The position numbers were made by a program, and so were the translations under genes. The notes below the pieces were generated by a model. That model did not search any database and had not been told where the DNA came from. It saw only the letters and a list, made by a program, of their open reading frames with translations. Positions 8,884 through 16,826 of a stretch of DNA of 64,000 nt are shown piece after piece (position 1 is the first letter of the stretch; each line of letters starts with the position of its first letter). The DNA is from Streptomyces capitiformicae (GTDB lineage Bacteria; Actinomycetota; Actinomycetes; Streptomycetales; Streptomycetaceae). The stretch covers positions 2,541,767 through 2,605,766 of the forward strand of contig NZ_CP022161.1 in assembly GCF_002214185.1 (NCBI RefSeq), written 5' to 3'.

Positions 8884-10701
8884 CTACTGCTTCTGCACGA
8901 TCGTGATCCGGTTCGCGACCGGCGGGGCCAGCGGGCTCGTCGCCGACGAGTTGGCGAGCAGGTACGCCTCCAGCGCCGCGAGGTCGTCACCACCGACCAG
9001 GTCGTTCGTGCCCTGGCCGAGCGTGGGGATGCTGTCGCCGCCGCCCGCGAGGAAGCTGTTCGTCGCGACGCGGTACGTGGCGGTCGGGTTGATGGCCGCA
9101 CCGTTGAGCTTGACGGAGTCGACGACGATACGGTCGGCGCCGGACTTCGTCAGGTCGAGGGTGTACGTGAACCCGGTCGACGGCAGGAGGATCTTCGGGG
9201 ACGCGGTGTTCGAGCCGGAGACCTGCTCCTGGAGGACCGAGATCAGCTGGGCACCCGTGAAGTCCTGCAGGTTCACGGTGTTGGAGAACGGCTGGACGGT
9301 GAAGCCCTCGGCGTAGGTCACCACGCCGTCGCCCTCGGTGCCCTTGGCCGCGTAGGTGAGCGGCGCGCGCACACCACCGGGGTTCATCAGGGCGAGGTCG
9401 GTCTCGGGGTCGAGCGCCTTGCCGGCGGCGAGTTGCGCGTCGGCGATGAGGTCGCCCATCGGGGACTCGGTGCCGGTGTTGGGGACGTCGGCGGATATGT
9501 AGCCGATGGCGCGGTTGCCGATCGGCGCCGCGAGGGTGTTCCACCTGTTGATGAGGGCCGTCATGTCGGCGGCCTTCTCGACGTCACGCGTGACCACGTG
9601 GTTGGCGGACTTCACGGCCGTACGGGAGATGTCCCCGCTCCAGCGGTCGTACGTCAGCGTCGTGTCGGTGTAGAGGCGGCCGAAGGACGCGGCCGAGGTG
9701 ACCGTGCGCGGCTTGCCCGAGGGGTCGTTGATCGTGCAGGCGTACGCGGCGTGCGTGTGGCCGGTGACGAGGGCGTCGACCTTCGGGGTGATGTTCTTGG
9801 CGATGTCGACGATCGGACCGGAGATGCCGTCACCGGCGCCGGGCGAGTCGCAGTCGTAGTTGTACGCCTGCGAGGCGGGCGCACCGCCCTCGTGGATCAG
9901 CGCGACGACCGACTTGACGCCCTGGCGCTCCAGCACCTTGGCGTACTTGTTGATCGTCTCGACCTCGTCCTTGAAGGTGAGGCCCTTGACGCCCTCGGCG
10001 GAGACGACGCCCGGGGTGCCCTCCAGGGTCACACCGATGAAGCCGATCTTGACGCCGTTCTTCTTCCACACCCAGTAGGGCTTCAGGAGCGGCTTCTTCG
10101 TCTTGTCGTCGATGACGTTCGCGGCGAGGTACGGGAAGTTCGCGCCCTCGAACTCCTCACCCTCGACGTAACAGCCGTCGGTGGGGTGGCAGCCGCCCTT
10201 CTGCAGACGGGCCAGTTCCTTGGCACCCTCGTCGAACTCGTGGTTGCCGACGCTGGTCACGTCCAGGTCGAGGCCGTTGAGCGCCTCGATGGTGGGCTCG
10301 TCGTGGAACAGACCGGAGATCAGCGGGGAGGCGCCGACCATGTCACCGGCGGCCGCCGTGATGGAGTACTTGTTGTCCTCGCGGGCCTTGCGCAGATGCG
10401 TGGCCAGGTACTCGACACCACCGGCGTTGATCGTCTCGGTGTGGCCGTCCTCGTGGACATGCGTGACCCGGCCCGAGGAACCGGCCGGCGGCTCCAGGTT
10501 GCCGTGCAGGTCGTTGAACGACAGCAGCTGCACATCCTGGTACCGGCTCAGCTTGCCCTTGCCCGGCTTGTACGTCTTGGCCTCACCGGCGCTCGCCGGA
10601 ATGGCGGCCGCCAGCGCGCCGACGGTCGCGATCCCGGCCGCGAGGGCGAGGATCCGGTTACGGCGGCTTCTACGGCGCTGCGCCTGGGGTGTGGCTGACA
10701 T
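8884..10701 (-). CDS. Secreted 5'-nucleotidase / metallophosphatase (UshA family)
   Basis: The protein has 605 residues from the ATG at 10701, preceded by AGGGGGGC. A long basic N-terminus with RRRSRRNR and a hydrophobic stretch ending in IPASAG is an export signal. The N-terminal metallophosphatase domain shows NDLHGN, GDMVGAS, GNHEFDEG and GHTHAAY, the two-metal site. The C-terminal 5_nucleotid_C domain has NPGGVRA and FSNTVNLQDF, the nucleotide pocket. It should release phosphate and nucleosides from extracellular nucleotides, which fits the phosphate genes downstream. An upstream TTG or ATG could extend it by 31 residues with FEPYEPYEP repeats, but the ribosome site favours 10701. Confidence 0.93.
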   Translation of the reverse strand: MSATPQAQRRRSRRNRILALAAGIATVGALAAAIPASAGEAKTYKPGKGKLSRYQDVQLLSFNDLHGNLEPPAGSSGRVTHVHEDGHTETINAGGVEYLATHLRKAREDNKYSITAAAGDMVGASPLISGLFHDEPTIEALNGLDLDVTSVGNHEFDEGAKELARLQKGGCHPTDGCYVEGEEFEGANFPYLAANVIDDKTKKPLLKPYWVWKKNGVKIGFIGVTLEGTPGVVSAEGVKGLTFKDEVETINKYAKVLERQGVKSVVALIHEGGAPASQAYNYDCDSPGAGDGISGPIVDIAKNITPKVDALVTGHTHAAYACTINDPSGKPRTVTSAASFGRLYTDTTLTYDRWSGDISRTAVKSANHVVTRDVEKAADMTALINRWNTLAAPIGNRAIGYISADVPNTGTESPMGDLIADAQLAAGKALDPETDLALMNPGGVRAPLTYAAKGTEGDGVVTYAEGFTVQPFSNTVNLQDFTGAQLISVLQEQVSGSNTASPKILLPSTGFTYTLDLTKSGADRIVVDSVKLNGAAINPTATYRVATNSFLAGGGDSIPTLGQGTNDLVGGDDLAALEAYLLANSSATSPLAPPVANRITIVQKQ

Positions 10702-10711
10702 GTGCCCCCCT

Positions 10712-10769
10712 GGTTCGTAAGGTTCGTAAGGTTCGAAAGGGTTCAAAAAGGTTTGAAAGGGTTCGTACG
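10712..10769. repeat. Six tandem 9-10-bp repeats in the 5'-nucleotidase leader
   Basis: Units GGTTCGTAA, GGTTCGTAA, GGTTCGAAAG, GGTTCAAAAA, GGTTTGAAAG and GGTTCGTACG run without gaps from 10712 to 10769 and end 11 bp before the start codon. The helical spacing suggests an operator array, but the unit and its length differ from the 11-bp PHO-box unit (GTTCACC), so I do not call it one. Confidence 0.75.
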
Positions 10770-10865
10770 AGAAGTAGGAGAGACGTGAGAACAAGGCCCC
10801 GTCCGGCCGAAGCCTAGGGTCAACGCGCGTAGCACGGGAGGGGGTTCATGGTTACGAGCTGATTG

Positions 10866-10945
10866 CGGGCCCCGCAAGGGGCGCGAGACTGTGACATATG
10901 CGGCTCCGCCGCGGGGCGCGATCAGCCACAAACCACCCGCAGCCG
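10866..10945. repeat. Dispersed Streptomyces hairpin repeat, copy A
   Basis: A GGCCCCGCAAGGGGCGCG hairpin is followed further on by GCGATCAGCCACAAACCACC and CGCAGCCG. It matches copies B (24473-24540) and C (31315-31375) in core and order but carries an extra internal stretch with a second GC-rich hairpin. It lies between the divergent nucleotidase and mshD genes. Confidence 0.7.
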
Positions 10946-11010
10946 CAAGACCACGGTTTCCGGCCGAGCTCATAGGCAGCCCCCACCCCCTCGGAGCTAA
11001 CCTCATACCC

Positions 11011-11940
11011 ATGACCAGCGACGACACGGCTCGGCCCGGCGCAGCCGCACGCAGTATCGAAACCCGCCTGGAACTGCCCCCCGCCCAGAAGGACGCCGTA
11101 CTCACCCTCCTCGAAGAGGCCGCCCAGGTCGACGGCCAACAGGCAGTGTCCGAGCAGGGCCGGCTGCAACTCCGCGGCGGCCCCCGTGAGGGCATCCGGC
11201 ACCTCCTCCTCACCGTTGGCGACCAACTGGTCGGCTACGCCCAACTGGAGGACACGGACCTCGTGGAGGCTCCTGCCGCCGAGCTGGTCGTCCGCCCCTC
11301 CCACCGGGGCCACGGCCACGGCCGGGCCCTCGGCTCCGCCCTCCTCGCCGAGTCCGGCAAACGCCTGCGCGTCTGGGCGCACGGTGGCCACTCCGCCGCC
11401 CGCCACCTCGCCCAGGTCCTGGGTCTCACCCTCTTCCGCGAACTGCGCCAGATGCGCCGCTCCCTCGCCGACTTCGACCCGCCCGAGCCGGTCCTCCCCG
11501 ACGGCGTCACCGTCCGCACCTTCGTCCCCGGCGAGGACGACGGGGCCTGGCTCGCCGCGAACGCGGACGCCTTCGCCCACCACCCCGAACAGGGCAGCCT
11601 CACCCAGCGCGACCTCGACGACCGCAAGACCGAGCCCTGGTTCGACCCGGCCGGCTTCTTCCTGGCCTTCCGGGACGGTGAACTCATCGGCTTCCACTGG
11701 ACCAAGGTCCACGCCGCCGAACAGCTCGGCGAGGTCTACGTCGTCGGCGTCCGCCCCGGCGCCCAGGGCGGCGGCCTCGGCAAGGCCCTCACCACGATCG
11801 GCCTGCGCCACCTGGCCACCCAGGGCCTGCCCACCGCGATGCTCTACGTCGACGCCGACAACAAGGCGGCGGTGACCGTGTACGAGCGCCTCGGTTTCGC
11901 GACGTACGAGACGGACCTGATGTACCGCAGCGAAACCTGA
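11011..11940 (+). CDS. mshD: Mycothiol synthase (acetyl-CoA:Cys-GlcN-Ins acetyltransferase)
   Basis: The protein has 309 residues with two tandem GNAT domains (about 1-140 and 150-309). The acetyl-CoA loop RPSHRGHGHGRAL is in the first and RPGAQGGGLGKAL in the second. The ending TVYERLGFATYETDLMY is typical of MshD. It makes the last step of mycothiol synthesis, acetylating the cysteinyl amine in the cytoplasm. The ATG at 11011 is the start that aligns with the family; longer readings run into the dispersed repeat. It is a single gene. Confidence 0.92.
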   Translation: MTSDDTARPGAAARSIETRLELPPAQKDAVLTLLEEAAQVDGQQAVSEQGRLQLRGGPREGIRHLLLTVGDQLVGYAQLEDTDLVEAPAAELVVRPSHRGHGHGRALGSALLAESGKRLRVWAHGGHSAARHLAQVLGLTLFRELRQMRRSLADFDPPEPVLPDGVTVRTFVPGEDDGAWLAANADAFAHHPEQGSLTQRDLDDRKTEPWFDPAGFFLAFRDGELIGFHWTKVHAAEQLGEVYVVGVRPGAQGGGLGKALTTIGLRHLATQGLPTAMLYVDADNKAAVTVYERLGFATYETDLMYRSET

Positions 11941-11943
11941 TGT

Positions 11944-12000
11944 AACGGCAGCCAACGGCAGCCAACGGGAGTCAACGGGAGTCAACGGGAGTTATCCACA
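11944..12000 (+). repeat. Five 10-bp direct repeats followed by a DnaA-box-like nonamer
   Basis: Five head-to-tail units AACGGCAGCC (x2), AACGGGAGTC (x2) and AACGGGAGTT start 4 bp after the mshD stop. The last unit runs into TTATCCACA (11992-12000), a perfect match to the E. coli DnaA box. A single box in a 64-kb window can be chance, so binding is not claimed. Confidence 0.6.
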
Positions 12001-12038
12001 GGCTGGGGGCGGTGATGTTGACACCGCCCCCTCTCTTA

Positions 12039-12076
12039 CACCACCCTTTCACTACTCAATTAGTGAAAGGGTGGTG
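12039..12076. promoter_or_regulatory. Likely autoregulatory operator of the GntR regulator
   Basis: A perfect inverted repeat with 16-bp arms, CACCACCCTTTCACTA and TAGTGAAAGGGTGGTG, flanks CTCAAT. It covers the ribosome-binding region and ends 3 bp before the chosen GTG start of the GntR gene. A TTGACA at 12018-12023 could be the -35 element. A dimeric repressor bound here would block its own operon. Confidence 0.7.
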
Positions 12077-12079
12077 CAC

Positions 12080-12481
12080 GTGGTCGAGTACCGAATCGAC
12101 CGGCGCAGCGGAGTCGCCACCTACCTGCAGATCGTCCAGCAGACCAAACAGGCTCTGCGCCTCGGCCTGCTGGAACCAGGGGACAAGCTGCCCACGGCCC
12201 GCGAGGTCGTGGAGGCCACGGCGATCAACCCGAACACCGTCCTGAAGGCCTACCGCGAGTTGGAGCGCGAGGGCCTGGTCGAGGCACGGCGGGGTCTCGG
12301 CACGTTCGTACGGAAGTCGCTGGGGTCGACCCCGGCGGACTCCCCGTTGCATGCCGAGCTGTCCGCCTGGACGGACCGGGCCCGCGAGGCGGGACTCGAA
12401 CGGGACGACGTGGCCGCGCTTTTCAACTCCGTACTGGAAGAACACTTCAAGGAAGAACACCTCAAGGGGGACGACGCATGA
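12080..12481 (+). CDS. GntR-family regulator, YtrA type
   Basis: The protein has 133 residues from the GTG at 12080, with AAGGGTGG upstream. An N-terminal winged helix-turn-helix (GDKLPTAREVVEATAINPNTVLKAYRELE) is followed by a short helical dimerisation tail of about 40 residues. That lack of a large effector domain defines the YtrA subfamily. These regulators normally sit first in an ABC exporter operon and repress it, as here; the stop overlaps the ATPase start (ATGA). The ligand is unknown. Confidence 0.92.
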   Translation: MVEYRIDRRSGVATYLQIVQQTKQALRLGLLEPGDKLPTAREVVEATAINPNTVLKAYRELEREGLVEARRGLGTFVRKSLGSTPADSPLHAELSAWTDRAREAGLERDDVAALFNSVLEEHFKEEHLKGDDA

Positions 12482-13383
12482 CCAGCACAGCTTTGGAGGC
12501 AGCCGCACTCGGCAAGAAGTTCGGCCGGCGGAAGGCCGGCTGGGCGCTGCACGACTGCACGCTGCGGATCCCGGCGGGGCGCGTCTGCGCGCTCGTCGGG
12601 CCGAACGGCGCGGGCAAGTCGACGCTCCTGGCCCACGCGGCCGGTCTGCTCGCGCCCACCGAGGGCAGCATCCACGTGCTGGGTACGACCCCGGCGGGGG
12701 CTCGCGAGCGCATCGCGTACGTCGCCCAGGACAAGCCCCTCTACCCGCAGCTCACCGTCGCCGAGACCCTGCGCCTGGGCCGGGAGCTCAACCCCGGGCG
12801 CTGGGACGCGGCCGTCGCCGGGCGGGTCGTGGACGAGGGCGGCCTGGACCGGGACGCCAAGATCCGCTCCCTCTCCGGCGGCCAGCGCACCCGGGTCGCG
12901 CTCGCTCTCGCCCTGGGCAAGCGCCCCGAACTGCTGCTCCTGGACGAGCCGATGGCCGACCTCGACCCGCTCGCCCGGCACCAGCTGATGGGCACCCTGC
13001 TCGCGGACTCCGCCGAGCACGGCACCACGGTTGTCATGTCCTCGCACGTGGTGGCCGAACTGGAGGGCTCCTGCGACCACTTGCTCCTCCTCGGTGAGGG
13101 CCGCGTCCGCCTCGCGGGCCCGCTGGACGAACTCCTCGCCGCGCACACCCTGGTCACCGGCCCGGCCGGCGACCTCGCCCCGCACACCGTCGTCGAGTCC
13201 CGTACGACAGGGCGTCAGGTCACCGCGCTCATCCGGCCGCAGGGCCCGGTCGGCGCCGGCTGGCAGACCGACGAACCGACCCTGGAGGAACTGGTCCTCG
13301 CCCACCTGCGGGCACCGCAGGCCCCGGCGCTCACCCTCGTGGACGGCGGCGACGAGACCGAGGTCCAGGAGGCCGCCGTATGA
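12478..13383 (+). CDS. ABC exporter ATP-binding protein
   Basis: The protein has 301 residues with Walker A GPNGAGKST, signature LSGGQRTRVALAL, Walker B LLLLDEPMADLDP and the H-loop VVMSSHVVAELEG. A C-terminal region of about 90 residues follows the nucleotide-binding domain. It is the only ATPase of the operon and should serve the three permeases encoded after it. All junctions in the operon overlap by 4 bp (ATGA). Confidence 0.93.
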   Translation: MTSTALEAAALGKKFGRRKAGWALHDCTLRIPAGRVCALVGPNGAGKSTLLAHAAGLLAPTEGSIHVLGTTPAGARERIAYVAQDKPLYPQLTVAETLRLGRELNPGRWDAAVAGRVVDEGGLDRDAKIRSLSGGQRTRVALALALGKRPELLLLDEPMADLDPLARHQLMGTLLADSAEHGTTVVMSSHVVAELEGSCDHLLLLGEGRVRLAGPLDELLAAHTLVTGPAGDLAPHTVVESRTTGRQVTALIRPQGPVGAGWQTDEPTLEELVLAHLRAPQAPALTLVDGGDETEVQEAAV

Positions 13384-14270
13384 GCGCCGCGACCGTGAAG
13401 GCCGTCGGGACGGCGGCCGAGGCCCCGGCCCCCCGCCCCGTGAGCCCGGCCCGCGGCCTGTTCCGGGCCATGATCCGCCTGCACCAGTCGGCGGTGTGGT
13501 TCTGGGGACTGCTGGTGGTCCTGACCGCCGGGGCCCTGCTCTGGGCGGCCGGACCGGGCGTGGACGCCGCCTGGGCCGAGTACGTGAAGAGCGGGTGCCT
13601 GGAGACCGACTACTGCGAGGTCGGCCCGGCGTACAACAAGTACGAGACGGCCGTCACCTTCGGCACCTTCGTCCTGAGCCTCGCCCCGGAGCTGATCGGC
13701 GCCTGGGCGGGCGCCGCGCTGATCGCCCGCGAGCTGGAGACCGGCACCGCCCGGCTGGCCTGGACCCAGTCCGTCGGCCCGGTCCGCTGGCTGGCCGCCA
13801 AGCTCGCCGTCCCGGCGGCCCTGATCGTCTCGGGGACGCTCCTGCTGACTCTGTTGAACCGTTTGGTGTGGTGGTCGGAGGCCGACCTCCGCCGGGCGCT
13901 GAACACCCGGGACTGGTTCGACACCGCGACCTTCACGGCCCACGGCACCGCCGCCACCGCCCACGCCCTGCTCGGCCTGGCCATCGGTGTCTGCGCCGGC
14001 CTGCTGCTCCGCCGCTCGCTGCCCGCGCTCGCCGTCGGCCTGCTGGGCACGGCCCTCGCCACGAGCACCCTCGTGTCGTACCGCGGCAGCATGTGGCCGG
14101 CCGAGACCCTCGTCGTCAGGACCACGGAACCGGACTTCATCGACCTCCACCCCTCCTCCCACTACTGGCCCCTCCAGCTCGTCGAGACCGGCATCGCCCT
14201 CGCCCTCGCCGCCGTACTGGTCCTGCTCTCCTTCCGCCTCCTGCGCCGCCACACGGGAGGCACCCGATGA
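13380..14270 (+). CDS. ABC exporter permease, first of three paralogues
   Basis: The protein has 296 residues and about six membrane helices. After helix 1 comes an extracytoplasmic loop with two Cys (SGCLETDYCEVGPAYNKYET). The motif GAALIARELETGTARLAWTQSV and the ending HPSSHYWPLQLVETGIALAL occur almost unchanged in the next two genes. The three look like tandem duplicates. It probably pairs with one of its paralogues as the membrane part of the exporter. Confidence 0.88.
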   Translation: MSAATVKAVGTAAEAPAPRPVSPARGLFRAMIRLHQSAVWFWGLLVVLTAGALLWAAGPGVDAAWAEYVKSGCLETDYCEVGPAYNKYETAVTFGTFVLSLAPELIGAWAGAALIARELETGTARLAWTQSVGPVRWLAAKLAVPAALIVSGTLLLTLLNRLVWWSEADLRRALNTRDWFDTATFTAHGTAATAHALLGLAIGVCAGLLLRRSLPALAVGLLGTALATSTLVSYRGSMWPAETLVVRTTEPDFIDLHPSSHYWPLQLVETGIALALAAVLVLLSFRLLRRHTGGTR

Positions 14271-15295
14271 CCGCCACCACGACGACCCCCGCCCGCGGCG
14301 GCTCCCGCCTCCGCCCCCGCGGCCTGACCTGGGCGATGCTCCGCCTGCACGCCTCGGCGGGGTCGTTCTGGGCACTGCTCGTGGCCCTGGCCGCCGGGGC
14401 ACTGCTCTGGGCGTACGGGCCGGGCGGGGACGCCGCCTGGGCCGAGTACGACCGGCCGGGCTGCCACGACGGGGAGCCGAACCTGGGCTGCGACTACTCG
14501 GGCCCGGCGTACGACCGGTACGACACGGCCGTCCAGCTCAGCTCGGCCGTCATCGGCCTCGCCCCGATCCTGGCCGCCCTCTGGGCGGGCGCCGCGCTGA
14601 TCGGCCGCGAGCTGGAGAACGGCACGGCACAGCTGGCCTGGACCCAGTCCGTCTCACCCGCCCGCTGGCTGACCGCCAAGCTCGCCGTGCCCGCCGCCCT
14701 GCTCACCGCCGGCACGCTCCTGCTGACCCTGCCGCACCGGCTGATGTGGTCGGAGTACATCGAGAAACGGGGCCAGTGGGGCACCTGGGAGTGGCACGAG
14801 AGCCAGATCTTCATCGCCAACGGCCCCCTCGCCACCGCCCACGTCCTGCTCGGCCTCGCCGCCGGCGTCCTGATCGGCCTGCTCACCCGCAGGTCCCTGA
14901 CCTCGCTCGGCTACGGTTTCTTCGCCATGGTGGGCCTGCTCTACGGGTTCGCGGCGCTGCGCCCGTACCTGTGGCCGGTCGTGACCGCGACGACGTCGCC
15001 GAAGGAGGGCTATCCGGACACCGTCGGCATGATCGTCACGGATGGCGCCCTGGGCCCCGGCGGTGACCGGGTCCCGGACCCATGTCTCTCCGGCGGGAAG
15101 TGCGCCCTCGGTGCCGACGGCATCACCGGCTACTACCGCGACTACCACCCGTCCTCCCACTTCTGGCCCCTCCAGCTCGTCGAGACCGGGATCGCCCTCG
15201 CCCTCGCCGCCCTGCTGGTCCTGGCCGCCTTCGCCCTGCTGCGCCGCCGTACGGCGGGCGTCTCGTCCCCGCGTACGGGAGGCACCACCCCATGA
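14267..15295 (+). CDS. ABC exporter permease, second paralogue
   Basis: The protein has 342 residues and starts at the ATG overlapping the previous stop. It shows the same blocks: Cys loop (PGCHDGEPNLGC), GAALIGRELENGTAQLAWTQ and HPSSHFWPLQLVETGIALAL. An extra extracytoplasmic segment of about 45 residues before the last helix carries another Cys pair (PCLSGGKC). It is translationally coupled on both sides. Confidence 0.88.
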   Translation: MTATTTTPARGGSRLRPRGLTWAMLRLHASAGSFWALLVALAAGALLWAYGPGGDAAWAEYDRPGCHDGEPNLGCDYSGPAYDRYDTAVQLSSAVIGLAPILAALWAGAALIGRELENGTAQLAWTQSVSPARWLTAKLAVPAALLTAGTLLLTLPHRLMWSEYIEKRGQWGTWEWHESQIFIANGPLATAHVLLGLAAGVLIGLLTRRSLTSLGYGFFAMVGLLYGFAALRPYLWPVVTATTSPKEGYPDTVGMIVTDGALGPGGDRVPDPCLSGGKCALGADGITGYYRDYHPSSHFWPLQLVETGIALALAALLVLAAFALLRRRTAGVSSPRTGGTTP

Positions 15296-16299
15296 CCACC
15301 ACCGCCGCACCCGCCACCACCACTCCCGCCGGCCTTGAGGACCCGGGCCGGCGCCCCCGTGGCCTGACCTGGACCGTCCTGCGCCTGCACCGCCCGGCGC
15401 TGCTCGTATGGGCCGCGTACGTACTGCTGCTGGCCGGATGGCTGCTGTGGCTGCGGTTCGTGACGCTGGAGCAGGCCCGGACGAAGCTGCCCGGCTGCCC
15501 GCTGTCGGAGTCCGACTGCGTCGACGCCGAGGCGCTGATCACCTTCGGCGACGGCGTCAGCACGGCCGCGACGCTCATCGCCTACCTCACCTACGGCGTC
15601 GCCGCCTGGGCCGGCGCCTCGCTCATCGGCCGTGAGCTGGAGCGCGGCACGGCCCAGCTGGCCTGGGCCCAGTCCGTCACCCCTACCCGCTGGCTGGTGG
15701 CCCGGCTGGCCGTGCCCGCCGCGCTCCTCGCCCTCGGCACGACCGTGCTGTTCCTGCTCTACCGCGAGCTCTGGGCACCGAAGCACGACATGTACGGCTA
15801 CCAGTGGTACAACCCCGACCCCATGGTGGCCCTCGGCCCCCTGACGGTGGCGTACGCCCTGTGCGGGCTGGCCGTCGGCGCCTTGGCGGGCCTCGCCCTG
15901 AAGCGGGCACTGCCGGCGCTGGTCGTGGCCCTCGGCTTCATGGCCCTCTTCCACGTGTATCTCGACCGGAACACCAGATGGCTGTGGCCCACCGAGCGGC
16001 TCACGGGCTTCGCCGCGAGCAGGGTGCCGAACGACGCGCAGCACATCGACCTCGGCGTGATCACGGAGGCGGGCACCCGGGCCGACGACGTCCTCCTGAA
16101 CTGCTTCGGCGCCGAGGCCGACGAGTCCCTCTCCGCGTGCATGACCAACCACAACATCACCGGTCTGTACGCCGACGTGCACCCGCCCTCCCACTTCTGG
16201 CCGCTGCATCTCATGGCCACCGGCATCGTCCTCACCGTCACCGCCCTCGCCGTCACCGCCGCCTTCTGGCTGCTCCGCCGCCGCACAGCCACCCACTGA
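15292..16299 (+). CDS. ABC exporter permease, third paralogue
   Basis: The protein has 335 residues and is the most diverged of the three. The Cys loop is PGCPLSESDC, the central block is GASLIGRELERGTAQLAWAQ, and the end is HPPSHFWPLHLMATGIVL. The loop before the last helix has two further Cys (LNCFGAEADESLSAC), so the redox-loop theme is kept. It is the last gene of the operon, followed by tandem repeats and a terminator. Confidence 0.87.
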   Translation: MTTTAAPATTTPAGLEDPGRRPRGLTWTVLRLHRPALLVWAAYVLLLAGWLLWLRFVTLEQARTKLPGCPLSESDCVDAEALITFGDGVSTAATLIAYLTYGVAAWAGASLIGRELERGTAQLAWAQSVTPTRWLVARLAVPAALLALGTTVLFLLYRELWAPKHDMYGYQWYNPDPMVALGPLTVAYALCGLAVGALAGLALKRALPALVVALGFMALFHVYLDRNTRWLWPTERLTGFAASRVPNDAQHIDLGVITEAGTRADDVLLNCFGAEADESLSACMTNHNITGLYADVHPPSHFWPLHLMATGIVLTVTALAVTAAFWLLRRRTATH

Positions 16300-16304
16300 G
16301 ACCC

Positions 16305-16360
16305 CGCCGCGCCCCCACGCACTCACGGCCCGCCGCGCCCCCACGCACTCACGGCCCGCC
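16305..16360 (+). repeat. 26-bp tandem repeat after the exporter operon
   Basis: Two identical 26-bp units (16305-16330 and 16331-16356, beginning CGCCGCGCCCCCACGCACTC) and the start of a third lie directly after the last permease stop. They are non-coding as far as I can see. Confidence 0.85.
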
Positions 16361-16389
16361 GCACCCACCCCACGAGCGGCCCCCGAACC

Positions 16390-16422
16390 GGTACGCCCCT
16401 CCTACGGGGGGAGGGGCGTACC
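16390..16422. terminator. Hairpin terminator of the GntR-ABC operon
   Basis: Perfect 13-bp arms GGTACGCCCCTCC (16390-16402) and GGAGGGGCGTACC (16410-16422) flank a 7-base loop. The remaining sequence up to the ppk start at 16827 shows no second gene; an open frame continues upstream of ppk but lacks family similarity. I could not find a convincing PHO box there. Confidence 0.85.
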
Positions 16423-16826
16423 GAAGGCGTGTCCGGGGCTTCAACGGAGCGCTCCGGGCGCCCCCGTGGACGCCCGTGAGCCTCCCTGCGATATCCCGCA
16501 CGTAAGGTCCCCGTAACCGGCGATTCAGACGACCTTGCGACGCTTCCGCAATGAACCCCGTCGTGCCCGAGCCCTCGCCTCCCCCACGCAGCGGCCCAAG
16601 CAACGGGAAGAGCAAGGGGGTTGGCCACCATGCGGCCACGGCCACCGGCTCGGCCGTCCACCCGGAAGCCACCGCCGGCGCCACCAGCGACTCCACCGGC
16701 CACGTCGCCGATGTCGTCGCCAGGATCGACGCGGACATCGCCGGACATGTCGCCGCGTTCCCCGCCGCGCTCCCCCCGGCACTCTCTGACGCGCCCGTAA
16801 TGCTCGCCGCGCGGAACAATGGTGTT

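Noticed and set aside
10712-10769. Leader repeats of the nucleotidase gene as a canonical PHO box
   Set aside because: Unit length is 9-10 bp and the core is GGTTCG, not GTTCACC in 11-bp phase. Kept as an unexplained repeat.
16500-16535. Possible PHO box upstream of ppk (GTAACC and GATTCA)
   Set aside because: The units deviate from GTTCACC and their distance is not 11 bp.
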